A DNA stretch of 64,000 nt from Pseudomonadota bacterium (GTDB lineage Bacteria > Pseudomonadota > Alphaproteobacteria > Rhizobiales > JAKPQE01): NCBI GenBank assembly GCA_029572955.1, contig JAKPQE010000154.1, positions 1-64,000 of the forward strand, in the 5' to 3' direction. Below are positions 36,320 to 44,434 of this stretch, in pieces. The first letter of the stretch is position 1. Each line of letters starts with the position of its first letter. Position numbers and translations under genes: made by a program. The notes beneath the pieces were generated by a model. The model was given only the letters and a program-made list of their open reading frames with translations. It made no database searches and was not told where the DNA came from.

Positions 36320-36730
36320 TCACCCCCCGCGCCGGCCGTCGCCGGGATGCGGCTTGACCTCGATCGAGAAGGAAAGGCGCCGCCCGAGACCCATCGCGTT
36401 GATGGCGGTCTGGCTATCGGAGACCTTGAGGATGACGACGCGGCCGAAGACACGGGCCGCACCCGTCGTCGCCCAGCCCAGCATCATCACCGGGCGCCGC
36501 TTTCCTTGCGTCTCGCGGATCGCCTCGAACTCGGCGCGGCCGCCGAATTCATCGGGAAAGAGCAGGCCGGAGATCGTCATCCGGCCCTCGCCGAAGCCGA
36601 CGGACTGCGCGCCCGGCCGGCCGCCGAAGCGCGGGATCGCCGGCCACAGGGCCTCGGTCTCGCGCTCGATCTGCTGAAAATTCAGCGGTGCGATCTCGAA
36701 GATGTGGGGACCGAGAGCAAGCAGCGGCAT
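36320..36730 (-). CDS. Tail protein gpU (P2 type)
   Basis: The 136-residue protein contains ALGPHIFEIAPLNFQQIERE, then RFGGRPGAQSVGFGEGRMTI, GLLFPDEFGG and a C-terminal LSFSIEVKPHP, the usual gpU pattern. P2 gpU is needed to finish the tail end. Its start overlaps the tape-measure stop by one base. Confidence 0.87.
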   Translation of the reverse strand: MPLLALGPHIFEIAPLNFQQIERETEALWPAIPRFGGRPGAQSVGFGEGRMTISGLLFPDEFGGRAEFEAIRETQGKRRPVMMLGWATTGAARVFGRVVILKVSDSQTAINAMGLGRRLSFSIEVKPHPGDGRRGG

Positions 36731-39054
36731 CAGTCGGCTCCATCGGCGAGTGCACCGGCGCGGGCGCCGGCGATGCCGCCGACGTTGACGCTGATGCGCG
36801 CTCGGGAGATCTCGGCGGCGGCGGCCCGGCCCATGACCCGGCCGGCCTCGGCGGCGCCGGCGTTGATCGCGGCGTTGGCATTGGCGCCGAGGGCCTCGCC
36901 GGCCGCCGCGCCACCGGTCTTGATCTGGTCGGCCGCCTTCGAGGCGTCGATGGCGTTCTCGATGTCCGCTTTGACCCCACCCCAGTTGCCCCCGCCAGTT
37001 GGCGCGGCTCCGGCCGCGGCAGGCTTTGGTGTTGGTAGCGGAATATCACCTTCGGCGCGGGGTGCGGCCGGCCCCGACTGGCGCTTCTGCTCGGTGGCAA
37101 TGAAGTCCTGCAGCCCCTTCAAGTCCTCCTGGCGCGCCGCATAGGCGACGAGCTGGTCGCGGATATCGGTCAGCACCTTGAAGTCCTGGCCACCACCTTC
37201 GCCGGAGCTCGCCAGCCGCAGCCGTTCGCTCTCGATTTCCTTGGCAAGCGTCTGGGCATCCATGTCCCCGGCCATAAACCGGTCGACGCTGCCCTTCAGG
37301 CGTTTGCGCTCCATGAGGCCAAGGTCGTCGCCCGAGCCGATGCCGAGACCTTCGAAGAAGTCGCGGGTGGTCGTGTCCTTGAGGTTGCCGAACAGCTCCT
37401 CCCGCTGGCCAACGAGCTTTGCCTTCCACTCGGTCGCCTTGGCGTAGGCATCGGCGAGGTTGTTGCGGGCATTGGCGGCCCCGAGAGCGTCGGCAGCGTC
37501 GGCCGCCCCGAACAGCTCGGCCTTGAGGCGGGCGATGGTCTCGGCGTGTTCCTCTGCCGCCTGATTAGCATAGGCGTGCTCGTCGCGAAGGGCGAGAAAG
37601 GCGGCGCCGACAGCGACGACGGCAAGGGCAAGGGCGATGAACGGGTGGGCGGCGGCGGCGGCTCCGATACCCGCCAGACGCTTGCCGACGAGGCCGAGGA
37701 CACCCTCGCCGGAGCGCATCTTTGTGATGATTTTGAGGAGGCCGATGAGAGGCCCGCGCGCCAGCTCGAAGCCGTATTTGAAAACCTTCGAAGCGACACC
37801 GAAGGCGAGCATGCCGGCAGCGATCTTGACGAGGGCACTCGCGGCCTCCGGGTGGGCGCCGGCAAATTGTCCGAGAACGTTGACGGTGGCGGTGATGCCT
37901 TCGAGGATATCGCGAAAGACCGGAAGGAGATTGTCGCCGAGGCCGATGGCAGCGGCGGCAAGGCCATTGAGGGTCTTTTGCAGCTTGCCCCTCGTCGTCG
38001 CCGCGCGCTTCTCGAACTCGGCAAGGGCCGAGCCGGCATAGTCGGCCTCGTTGGCGATGAGACGGAAGGCCTCGGCGAGAAGCTCGGGATTGCCGACGAG
38101 CTTGCCGAAGTCGTCCGAGAAGTCCTGGCCGAAGAGGTCGATGAGCGCCTTTGCCCCCTTCGGCTCCTTCGACAGGGTTTCGAAGAGGTGCTGGATGGCC
38201 TTCGGAGCGTCGTCGGCCAGCGCCTCGCGGAAGCCCTTGAGACTGAGGCCGACCGATTTGAAGGCACCTTCGACCGCCTTGCCGCCCTTCTCGACCTTGT
38301 TCGCAAAGGCGTTGAACCCGCGCGCCCCCACTTCCGGAGCGATGCCGGCGGCGACCATCGCCGCGCCCACCGCCTCCATCTCGATACCCGTCAGCTTCAA
38401 TGTTCGAACGGCGCCGGCGGCCCGGTTGGCGAAGTCGGTGACCTCGCGGGCCTTCGCGGCCATGTTGTTCGAGAGATGGTTGGCGGCATCGCCGAGGCGC
38501 TCGATGCCCTCCTGATTGAGCTTGTAGACGTTGCGGAGCTTGGCGAAGCGCTCGCCGATCTCGCCGGCGGCCATGTCGAAGGCAACCGACGCCTTGGCGG
38601 CAAAGGCGGTGAAGGCTTCGAGATCCCCGTCCGGGATGCCACCCTCGGCGGCGGCACCCATGATCTCGGCAAGGCCCTTCGCCGTGACCGGGACGACGGC
38701 CGAGGTGTCGAGCAGGTACTGGCGCAGCTCCTTGAGGCGCGAGGCCGGCGCGTCGAGTACCTTCTCGACGCCGGCGAACGCCTCCTCGAAATCCATCGAC
38801 AGCTTGACCGGCAGGGCGAGCGTCATCGCCATGCCGAAGGCGTCCATCAGCTCGCCGCGCGCCGCCGACAGCCGGCGCTTGTGCTCGGCCTTCGCCTTTT
38901 CGATGTTTTCGAGATTGAGGTGGGTGTCGAGCGCCTGGCCGAAGCCCTGTCGGAAGCCGGTCGCGGCGTCGCGGATGCCCTCGACGGCCTTCTTGGCCTC
39001 GCCCGCCCCCTCGGTGAGGAAGCGGATCAGGACGGATGCGACCATCTCGCCCAT
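36730..39054 (-). CDS. Tail tape-measure protein (P2 gpT type)
   Basis: The 774-residue protein sets tail length. The N-terminal TP901-type core domain is visible (MDFEEAFAGVEKVLDAPASR, SAVVPVTAKGLAEIMGAAAE, AAMVAAGIAPEVGARGFNAF). Hydrophobic segments at about 450-510 and a long helical Ala-rich remainder follow. The C-terminal end (AEISRARISVNVGGIAGARA) is separated by a Pro/Ala linker. It follows the frameshifted E' extension by 4 bp. Confidence 0.92.
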   Translation of the reverse strand: MGEMVASVLIRFLTEGAGEAKKAVEGIRDAATGFRQGFGQALDTHLNLENIEKAKAEHKRRLSAARGELMDAFGMAMTLALPVKLSMDFEEAFAGVEKVLDAPASRLKELRQYLLDTSAVVPVTAKGLAEIMGAAAEGGIPDGDLEAFTAFAAKASVAFDMAAGEIGERFAKLRNVYKLNQEGIERLGDAANHLSNNMAAKAREVTDFANRAAGAVRTLKLTGIEMEAVGAAMVAAGIAPEVGARGFNAFANKVEKGGKAVEGAFKSVGLSLKGFREALADDAPKAIQHLFETLSKEPKGAKALIDLFGQDFSDDFGKLVGNPELLAEAFRLIANEADYAGSALAEFEKRAATTRGKLQKTLNGLAAAAIGLGDNLLPVFRDILEGITATVNVLGQFAGAHPEAASALVKIAAGMLAFGVASKVFKYGFELARGPLIGLLKIITKMRSGEGVLGLVGKRLAGIGAAAAAHPFIALALAVVAVGAAFLALRDEHAYANQAAEEHAETIARLKAELFGAADAADALGAANARNNLADAYAKATEWKAKLVGQREELFGNLKDTTTRDFFEGLGIGSGDDLGLMERKRLKGSVDRFMAGDMDAQTLAKEIESERLRLASSGEGGGQDFKVLTDIRDQLVAYAARQEDLKGLQDFIATEQKRQSGPAAPRAEGDIPLPTPKPAAAGAAPTGGGNWGGVKADIENAIDASKAADQIKTGGAAAGEALGANANAAINAGAAEAGRVMGRAAAAEISRARISVNVGGIAGARAGALADGAD

Positions 39055-39058
39055 GCGA

Positions 39059-39214
39059 TCAGTTCCTCATTGCCGACAACCGGCGCAGCTCGGCATGCAT
39101 TGCCAGGAATTCGCCCCAGTCGAGGTCGTCGAATTCTGCCGGGTTGCAGCGGAAGGCGAGCCCCAGCTCTACGCCGAAGGCGAGCGCCCGGTGGGCAGGT
39201 TCGCCGTAAAAAAA
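39059..39214 (-). CDS. gpE' extension, read by -1 programmed frameshift
   Basis: A -1 slip on the T heptamer opens a 51-codon frame (TAC GGC GAA CCT...) that encodes YGEPAHRALAFGVELGLAFR, then CNPAEFDDLDWGEFLAMHAE and a stop at 39059-39061, just before the tape-measure start. The E plus E' fusion would be about 175 residues. P2 and lambda make the same kind of shifted chaperone; the frame has no start codon of its own. Confidence 0.85.
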   Translation of the reverse strand, partial: FFYGEPAHRALAFGVELGLAFRCNPAEFDDLDWGEFLAMHAELRRLSAMRN

Positions 39215-39585
39215 CCGGCGATCTTCTCGCCGAGGTGCCAGAGGTCGACCGGGTCGAGGTCGTCGATGACGGCCGGCTTGACCTTGCAGAGATCGGCGAG
39301 GAGTTCGGTGAAGCCGTCGAGGCGGTCGGGATCGGTCAGCATGCCGATCGCCCTGGCGATGGCGTCGCCGGCGACCGCCGTGCCGCCGTCGCGGATCTTC
39401 GACAGGCCGTCGTCGGCCATCAGCGCCTCGACGAATTCCGGGCCGAGCAGCGCGGCGAGCTTCTTCATGTGACGGACGCGCGGCCGCTGCGGTCGGAGCC
39501 TGTCGATCTCCTCGACGATGCCGTCGTCGTTGGCAACCGGCACCGGAAAGGTGAGCGGGACGTCGGGCGAGGTCTCCTTGGTCAT
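39169..39585 (-). CDS. Tail assembly chaperone gpE (unshifted product)
   Basis: The 138-residue protein starts MTKETSPDVPLTFPVPVAND and runs through HMKKLAALLGPEFVEALMAD, the usual gpE/gpG chaperone region. Near its end the coding strand has GGT TTT TTT ACG, a T_TTT_TTT slippery heptamer (39208-39214), 13 codons before its stop. Chaperones of this position bind the tape measure during tail assembly. Confidence 0.85.
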   Translation of the reverse strand: MTKETSPDVPLTFPVPVANDDGIVEEIDRLRPQRPRVRHMKKLAALLGPEFVEALMADDGLSKIRDGGTAVAGDAIARAIGMLTDPDRLDGFTELLADLCKVKPAVIDDLDPVDLWHLGEKIAGFFTANLPTGRSPSA

Positions 39586-39596
39586 CTCACTTCACC

Positions 39597-40118
39597 TCAC
39601 CCGAAGAGGATGCGCCGGCGCGCTTCGTTGACGGCCTGGTAGTTCCAGGTAGTCCAGCCGCCGAGGAGCAGCGAGAAGCGGTGCATGACGCGGCCGTCCC
39701 ACGATTCCGAATAGGTCAGGATCGAGCCGACCTCGTAGTCGTAACCGGACGCCTTGCCGGCCTGCATCTGCTCGCCCTCGGCCTTCAGGAGCCGGCCCTT
39801 GATGTCGATGGCGTGTTCGTGCTCGCTGCCATCGACCTCGTCGACGACGAACTTCTTGGCGGTGAAGTCGTGGCGCGTGCCCGGCGGACCACCGATGAGG
39901 CCGGTGACCAGCGGATTGTGGCTCTTCAGCTTGAAGGGCATCTTCGGCGCCTTGAGGCCGAGGCCGGCGACGGTGATTTCGATGTCGCTGCCGCCCGGCT
40001 GGAAGTCCTCGGTCTTTTCCTCGAGAGAGGGGAGCTTGGCCTCCTCGATCTCGATGCCGAGATTGTTGGCGTCGTTGACGACGAGGGTGAAACCGCGAAG
40101 AAGGCGGAACGAGGTCAT
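39597..40118 (-). CDS. Major tail tube protein (P2 FII type)
   Basis: The 173-residue tube protein starts MTSFRLLRGFTLVVNDANNL and has LPSLEEKTEDFQPGGSDIEI and KMPFKLKSHNPLVTGLIGGP, the FII signature, with the C-terminal end RVMHRFSLLLGGWTTWNYQA. It polymerises inside the sheath. A good GGGAGA ribosome site precedes ATG 40118. Confidence 0.9.
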   Translation of the reverse strand: MTSFRLLRGFTLVVNDANNLGIEIEEAKLPSLEEKTEDFQPGGSDIEITVAGLGLKAPKMPFKLKSHNPLVTGLIGGPPGTRHDFTAKKFVVDEVDGSEHEHAIDIKGRLLKAEGEQMQAGKASGYDYEVGSILTYSESWDGRVMHRFSLLLGGWTTWNYQAVNEARRRILFG

Positions 40119-40190
40119 GGGTCTCTCCCTTGGAGCCTTTCGTCGTTTGTGCCGAAAGGCTCCGGCTGATTGAATTGGCGCGTTTTCTTG

Positions 40191-40215
40191 CGGAAAACCG
40201 GTTCCCACTTTTCCG
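40191..40215. repeat. REP-like repeat between sheath and tube genes
   Basis: Single copy running from CGGAAAACCGG to CACTTTTCCG, symmetric at its ends, in the 105-bp gap between FI and FII. It is related to the pair at 35958-36055. Confidence 0.7.
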
Positions 40216-40223
40216 GAAAACGC

Positions 40224-41510
40224 TTAGGCCGCGAGCGCCTGGTATTCGCCGACGGTGCGCGAGAAGGAGACCGAGATCCGGCGCTCGATCTCGGCGGCGA
40301 GGTTGTCGAAATAGGCCTCGTTGCGACGCGAGCCGAAGATCAGGTCCTCGATCGGCGGAGCTTCCTCGGCATCGAACTCGACCCGGAGCTTGCCCATCCG
40401 CATCGCGGCATTGGTGTTGACGTCGCGATCCCAGAAGACCTGGCCGCCGAGGATGGCGCCGACACCGATCAGCTCGTCGAGGAGTTCCTGCAGCGAGCGC
40501 ATGATGGCGAGCACCGACTGCGGCGACATATTGAGGTCGTTGGCCCAGGGCCGGAACGAGCGGATAATCGCCTTCTCGATCGTCGCGCGGGTGCGCACCA
40601 CGTTGATGAAGACCCAGAGCGGATCGAGCGAGGTGGTACGGTTGCCCCAGAAGATGCGGCCGTTGGCGGCGTACTGGCCGCCGGTGCCCTGGATCATCTT
40701 CGCCGGGATGAAGGTGGCGATGCCGTTTTCGTTGAGATAGTTGGCCTCGTGATCGGTCTCGCCGTCGAAGAAGGTGACCGGGCGCGAGAGGCCGAGAATG
40801 CCGAGGCATTCCTGGTTGGACGGCGACCAGTAGGGGCCGCCCTTTTCCTTGTCGCGCTTGATCATCAGGCCCGCCGCGTAGGGGCTCGCCGGCCGGTTGA
40901 CGATCTCGGTGGCGCCGGTCGGCAGCACCCGCACCTGCGGGCTGACGAGATAGGTCAGCCGCGAGGAGAAGTCGGCGCGATACTCGTAGTCGGCCTCCTT
41001 CGCGGAGCCCGGGCAGTTGAGGATGGCGACCGACTGGAGCTTGGCCGCCACCTGTTCGACGGCGTCGGCGACCGGGTTCTTGGCGTTGTCGACGCGGAAG
41101 CCGTCATAGCCCGGGGCGAGCAGGATGTCGGGCTCGATGCCGACATGGCCGAGGGCGTAGGAAAGCCCATGGACGCCGGTCATCGAGGCGGCCGAGCCGA
41201 CCATGTTGGCGATCGTCGCGGCCGTATCGGCCCCTTCCTCGACGCGCACGAAGACGCAGGAACCTTCGATGCCCTGCGCGCGGATGGCGTTGACGATGTC
41301 GATGGCGGTGCCGGTTGCCCCGAGCGCCGCCACCTTGTCGGCCTCGTGGGTGTAGAAATGAACCGGCTCGTCCGGCGGGAAGACGCTGGCGTCGGCGTCC
41401 GGCGCGGTGACGACGGCGCCGATGGAGGAATAGTCGGCGACCTCGATCGGGCGCGGCTCGTCGCCGAGACGCAGCACCCTGGTGCCGTGGTTGAAGGTGG
41501 TAACCGGCAT
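40224..41510 (-). CDS. Tail sheath protein (P2 FI type)
   Basis: The 428-residue contractile sheath protein has an N-terminal domain (HGTRVLRLGDEPRPIEVADY, GAVVTAPDADASVFPPDEPV), a central GLSYALGHVGIEPDILLAPG and a conserved C-terminal domain (TSLDPLWVFINVVRTRATIE, QVFWDRDVNTNAAMRMGKLR). ATG 41510 is preceded by the late-promoter-like motif 64 bp upstream, so sheath, tube and the following tail genes may form one transcript. Confidence 0.93.
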   Translation of the reverse strand: MPVTTFNHGTRVLRLGDEPRPIEVADYSSIGAVVTAPDADASVFPPDEPVHFYTHEADKVAALGATGTAIDIVNAIRAQGIEGSCVFVRVEEGADTAATIANMVGSAASMTGVHGLSYALGHVGIEPDILLAPGYDGFRVDNAKNPVADAVEQVAAKLQSVAILNCPGSAKEADYEYRADFSSRLTYLVSPQVRVLPTGATEIVNRPASPYAAGLMIKRDKEKGGPYWSPSNQECLGILGLSRPVTFFDGETDHEANYLNENGIATFIPAKMIQGTGGQYAANGRIFWGNRTTSLDPLWVFINVVRTRATIEKAIIRSFRPWANDLNMSPQSVLAIMRSLQELLDELIGVGAILGGQVFWDRDVNTNAAMRMGKLRVEFDAEEAPPIEDLIFGSRRNEAYFDNLAAEIERRISVSFSRTVGEYQALAA

Positions 41511-41573
41511 GTCGGCCTCGCGCTTGACGACGGAAATCTCAAGCGCGAGAGTACGGAGCCCCCCGAAAAGCGG

Positions 41574-41592
41574 CGCCCCTGACAGCTGTCAG
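41574..41592 (-). promoter_or_regulatory. Candidate late-activator site upstream of the sheath gene
   Basis: The plus strand reads CGCCCCTGACAGCTGTCAG. The palindromic part CTGACAG/CTGTCAG and the flanking CGCC match the site at 56182-56200 in 18 of 19 positions. Its position before a late operon suggests binding of a Mor/C- or Ogr-like activator. Confidence 0.55.
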
Positions 41593-42146
41593 AGAGAATT
41601 TCCGGCGATGGTTTCCAACGTCGCCAAGACCCCTCCGATGAAGAGAGCTAGCGAGCCCACCGCAGCGGCGATGCCGCCGACAAGCGTTGCCGTGATCCAG
41701 ACCCCATCTCCTTCATTCCCATAATCCTCGACGGGTTTTCCGTGAACCACGAGCCAGATGATCTCGTGGATTGCCGCCGTGCTGGACCCGAGAAAAACAA
41801 AGTTCAGGTAGCCAATTCCAGCCACCCCCAACGCGAAGGCAAGGCCCCAGCCGAACCACCAGAACGATGACGCCAACGCGACCGCGCGGACGAAGAGAAC
41901 ATCGGTGATGATGCCTTCCGAAGCGATCTGGTCGAGGGTGTTCTTGGCCTCACCGGCGCCGAGCAGCGCGATCGTCTCGGTGTCGTCGGTCGAGATCGAG
42001 ATCGGCTTGTGCATCTCGATCGAGTTGTCGGCGTTCGGCGTCGGCAACACCATGGCGATGCGCGTTACCCGCGCGTCGATCGAGGCGAGGGTCTGCCGGA
42101 GGTCGGAAAAGACGCGGACGCCGACGTTCGGGGTGGTAGCGCTCAT
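41589..42146 (-). CDS. Tail-sheath N-terminal domain fused to membrane helices (novel arrangement)
   Basis: The product is 185 residues. Residues 1-88 parallel the N-terminus of the neighbouring sheath protein (VGVRVF..., a DAD/NAD-containing strand, then ALLGAGEAKNTLDQIASEGI and the FVR end that aligns with ALGATGTAIDIVNAIRAQGI and FVR). The sheath body is then replaced by two or three membrane segments (about 92-122 and 150-182) around a short polar loop. It lies between a strong terminator and the late motif, so it has its own transcription signals. It could be a decayed sheath copy, or a membrane-targeted decoy or exclusion protein. Both are inference. Confidence 0.7.
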   Translation of the reverse strand: MSATTPNVGVRVFSDLRQTLASIDARVTRIAMVLPTPNADNSIEMHKPISISTDDTETIALLGAGEAKNTLDQIASEGIITDVLFVRAVALASSFWWFGWGLAFALGVAGIGYLNFVFLGSSTAAIHEIIWLVVHGKPVEDYGNEGDGVWITATLVGGIAAAVGSLALFIGGVLATLETIAGNSL

Positions 42147-42208
42147 CGTTCGAGAAACCCGGTTGATTGCCGATCAATTCCCCGGCATCCTACGGGCAGG
42201 TCGAGAGC

Positions 42209-42238
42209 AAACGGGGCTGACGCACGTCAGCCCCGTTT
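42209..42238. terminator. Strong bidirectional terminator
   Basis: AAACGGGGCTGAC and GTCAGCCCCGTTT pair perfectly (13 bp) around a 4-base loop, with short T runs on both strands. It closes the fibre/QueC/DUF1353 transcript before the sheath-fusion gene. Confidence 0.75.
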
Positions 42239-42257
42239 GTCGTTGGCGGCCTCGGCG

Positions 42258-42674
42258 TCAGCTCGCCGCGCGAAGGCGGATGCGCAGGCGGTGGAGTGCG
42301 AAGCCCCCGCCCACCCTCACGGCGGCCCACATCGCCCAGCGCAGTGCCGTGGCCGTGCCGAGCACGGCCATCGCCTCGCGGAACACCCGATCAGCATCCC
42401 GCCGCGTCGGCGCCATTTGATGCGGTGTTCCCGCGGCAAGGAGGCGATAGAGTAGATCGTGGATCACGGCCGCCCGGCCATAGGTGCCCCAGATCGCTAG
42501 GAACAGCCGGGCGAACGTGGGGATCGAGGCCCCGTCGGTCTCGAAGCCGGACGGGACTTCGATCCAAGCCCCCGAGCCCTTCGAACCGACCTCGTAGCGA
42601 ACCGGATCGACGAGCTGCCAGAGCCGGCCGGGCTCGAGTTCACGGATGGTGAGGCACCCGGTGAAGGCGGACAT
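42258..42674 (-). CDS. DUF1353 family phage protein
   Basis: The 138-residue protein contains the family core: VPSGFETDGASIPTFARLFL, AAVIHDLLYR, RDADRVFREAM. DUF1353 proteins are frequent near phage fibre or lysis genes and are thought to be zinc-dependent peptidase-like or membrane-associated; their role is unknown. Its start overlaps the upstream stop (TGATG). A terminator follows. Confidence 0.82.
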   Translation of the reverse strand: MSAFTGCLTIRELEPGRLWQLVDPVRYEVGSKGSGAWIEVPSGFETDGASIPTFARLFLAIWGTYGRAAVIHDLLYRLLAAGTPHQMAPTRRDADRVFREAMAVLGTATALRWAMWAAVRVGGGFALHRLRIRLRAAS

Positions 42675-43180
42675 CAGAGCACCGCGAGGATTTCGTCGCG
42701 GCGGGCCGAAGTGATCAGCCCTGCGAGAACCAGGTTCTCCATTCCGGCGACAGTGTCCTGGTGTGCGAGATCGATCTCCTGGGCCGCGACGGCGCGGGTG
42801 ACCCACCCATAGAGATCCGGGCTCTGGAGAGCCGCCGCAGAGATCGCCTGAAACTCCGGCTGGGTGAACCGGGCGAGAAACTCGAACGGCGTGATGTAGC
42901 GCTTCGGCTCATCGTCGGGGTCCGGAATCCGCTCGATCGAGTGAACCTGCTTGACGATCCCGCCAATCCGCTGGAAAGCGAACGACACACTCCGATAGCC
43001 GTCCGGGATCGCTTCCTCAGGGACGCGGTAGATGTCGAGTTCCGCAAGCTCGGCGTCGCTCCACAACGCAAGGATTTCCGGCGGGTGTTTGACGCGGTTC
43101 GCCCCTTGCCCGGAGACAATCGCTGTCCTCGTCTCGACCGGATCGAAGACGTCAGGCGAAATTTCTCGCACGAAGAACAT
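42674..43180 (-). CDS. Tail-fibre-region protein, probable fibre assembly factor
   Basis: The 168-residue protein has an N-terminal MFFVREISPDVFDPVETRTA, a central IPDGYRSVSFAFQRIGGIVK and a C-terminal helical half (FEFLARFTQPEFQAISAAAL, ENLVLAGLITSARRDEILAV). Similar proteins accompany fibre genes in phages. The start overlaps the QueC-like gene by 29 bases. Assembly role is inferred from position. Confidence 0.55.
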   Translation of the reverse strand: MFFVREISPDVFDPVETRTAIVSGQGANRVKHPPEILALWSDAELAELDIYRVPEEAIPDGYRSVSFAFQRIGGIVKQVHSIERIPDPDDEPKRYITPFEFLARFTQPEFQAISAAALQSPDLYGWVTRAVAAQEIDLAHQDTVAGMENLVLAGLITSARRDEILAVL

Positions 43181-43817
43181 GCGCGACCTCCACGGTTCGA
43201 TGGGGAATTCCAAGCTCGCGCCTGCGCCGGCAGGCGTGGCATTTGCGACAGGGTTCGATGATGCCGTCCCTGTAGTCCGGATGGCGGCATGACCATGTCT
43301 TGTCGAGCAGCGTTGATCCGATCATTTCCGCGACTTGCACCTTCGTCATGGTCAGGTGTGGCGGGGGATCGATGACGAAGCGGCTGGCATCCGCCCCGAA
43401 GCCTGCCGAGATCTTGGCGACAGACCGCGGCATGTACGCGCCATTGGCCCATCCGTTGGTCGCATAGCGCTCATGCCCGACCTCGTTCATCCCCCACGCG
43501 ATGCCAACGTCGAGGTGCGCGAATTGCCGGAGAAGAACGCCGGTCATGTAGAGCCAGAAGGCGCTGTCCTCAAAATCCGTGAACTCGCGGACGTCGATCG
43601 CCATGCGGTGGATCGTGAGCTGCGGGTGCCTGATCGACAGATGGGTCAGGACATCCTCTCGGCACACGAACTCGACATCGGCCCTTCCGAGCCTCGTCTG
43701 CAGCTTGATTGCCAGGGCGACGACCTGCTGCGCGTGGGCAAGCGCATCGACAAGGATGCCCGTGCTGTCGAGGCCGCCTGAGAAAGGCACGATGATGCAG
43801 TCACGCCCAAGCGACAT
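43152..43817 (-). CDS. QueC-like PP-loop protein (7-cyano-7-deazaguanine synthase family)
   Basis: The 221-residue protein has an N-terminal PP-loop IIVPFSGGLDSTGILVDALA, a middle domain, then TWSC and a CRKCHACRRRREL zinc cluster, which is the QueC pattern. QueC converts carboxy-deazaguanine to preQ0 with ATP. Some phages use preQ0-type bases to protect DNA. No other deazaguanine genes are visible here, so it would depend on host precursors or do something else. It overlaps both neighbours, so it belongs to the fibre operon. Confidence 0.75.
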   Translation of the reverse strand: MSLGRDCIIVPFSGGLDSTGILVDALAHAQQVVALAIKLQTRLGRADVEFVCREDVLTHLSIRHPQLTIHRMAIDVREFTDFEDSAFWLYMTGVLLRQFAHLDVGIAWGMNEVGHERYATNGWANGAYMPRSVAKISAGFGADASRFVIDPPPHLTMTKVQVAEMIGSTLLDKTWSCRHPDYRDGIIEPCRKCHACRRRRELGIPHRTVEVAHVLRARNFA

Positions 43818-44430
43818 CGATAACACCCGCAGAGCCGTACCCGGAGGTCGAGTATGTGGTCGACCTGTTGCCGCCAGAACCGATCGTCACGGGGATTGTT
43901 TCACCTGGCACCGGCGCGCCCGGATCGCCCAGGTTCCACGTCATCACCGCCTTGCCGCCGGCGCCGCCATAGCCGCCACGACCACCAGAGCAGCCGCTAC
44001 CCGTTCCGTTGCCATAGGATCCGACCGGACGGTTGGAGCCGCCTGTAGTGAGGATCGCGCCGGGCGGGCCTGATGCCGTTCCGCTGCTGCCATTGGCCCC
44101 GGCCGAGGACGACCCTGGGGAGCCGCCGGCACCGCTGTTTGCGATGAGCGCAGTCGACGAATTGAACTTCGACTGCCCCCCCGCACTTCCGGCATACCCG
44201 GTCTGGTAGCTGTAGGTGTAGTAGCCGCCGGCGCCGCCATCCAAGCCAGGGTTATATGTCGCCGTGCAGTAGCCGCCGCCGCCGCCGCCGCCGGTTGCCC
44301 CGTTGATGGTCACGGTCAGCGTGTCGTACTCCGGAACAATGAAGCCGCCGCTTGCCGTGAACTGCTGCCAGCCCGGCACGACGACGCGCGTTGGCGGAAA
44401 AGGTTTGAGGCCGGGAAGCACAGATTTCAC
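43801..44430 (-). CDS. Glycine-rich tail tip/adhesin-like protein
   Basis: The 209-residue protein has a short N-terminal attachment region (LPGLKPFPPTRVVVPGWQQF), then long Gly-rich loops (a run of seven Gly; GGYCTATYNPGLDGGAGGYY; GGRGGYGGAGG) ending in IPVTIGSGGNRSTTYS. Poly-glycine loop architectures form the receptor-binding tips of T-even-like and other phages. It follows the fibre gene by 4 bp. Confidence 0.75.
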   Translation of the reverse strand: MKSVLPGLKPFPPTRVVVPGWQQFTASGGFIVPEYDTLTVTINGATGGGGGGGYCTATYNPGLDGGAGGYYTYSYQTGYAGSAGGQSKFNSSTALIANSGAGGSPGSSSAGANGSSGTASGPPGAILTTGGSNRPVGSYGNGTGSGCSGGRGGYGGAGGKAVMTWNLGDPGAPVPGETIPVTIGSGGNRSTTYSTSGYGSAGVIDVAWA

Positions 44431-44434
44431 CCCG

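Noticed and set aside
37546-39642. 698-codon plus-strand frame opposite the tape measure
   Set aside because: Antisense shadow; the minus strand has a complete P2-order gene series here.
43152-43817. Host queuosine biosynthesis gene
   Set aside because: It is embedded in and overlaps the phage fibre operon, and no queD, queE or queF is nearby; it is phage cargo.
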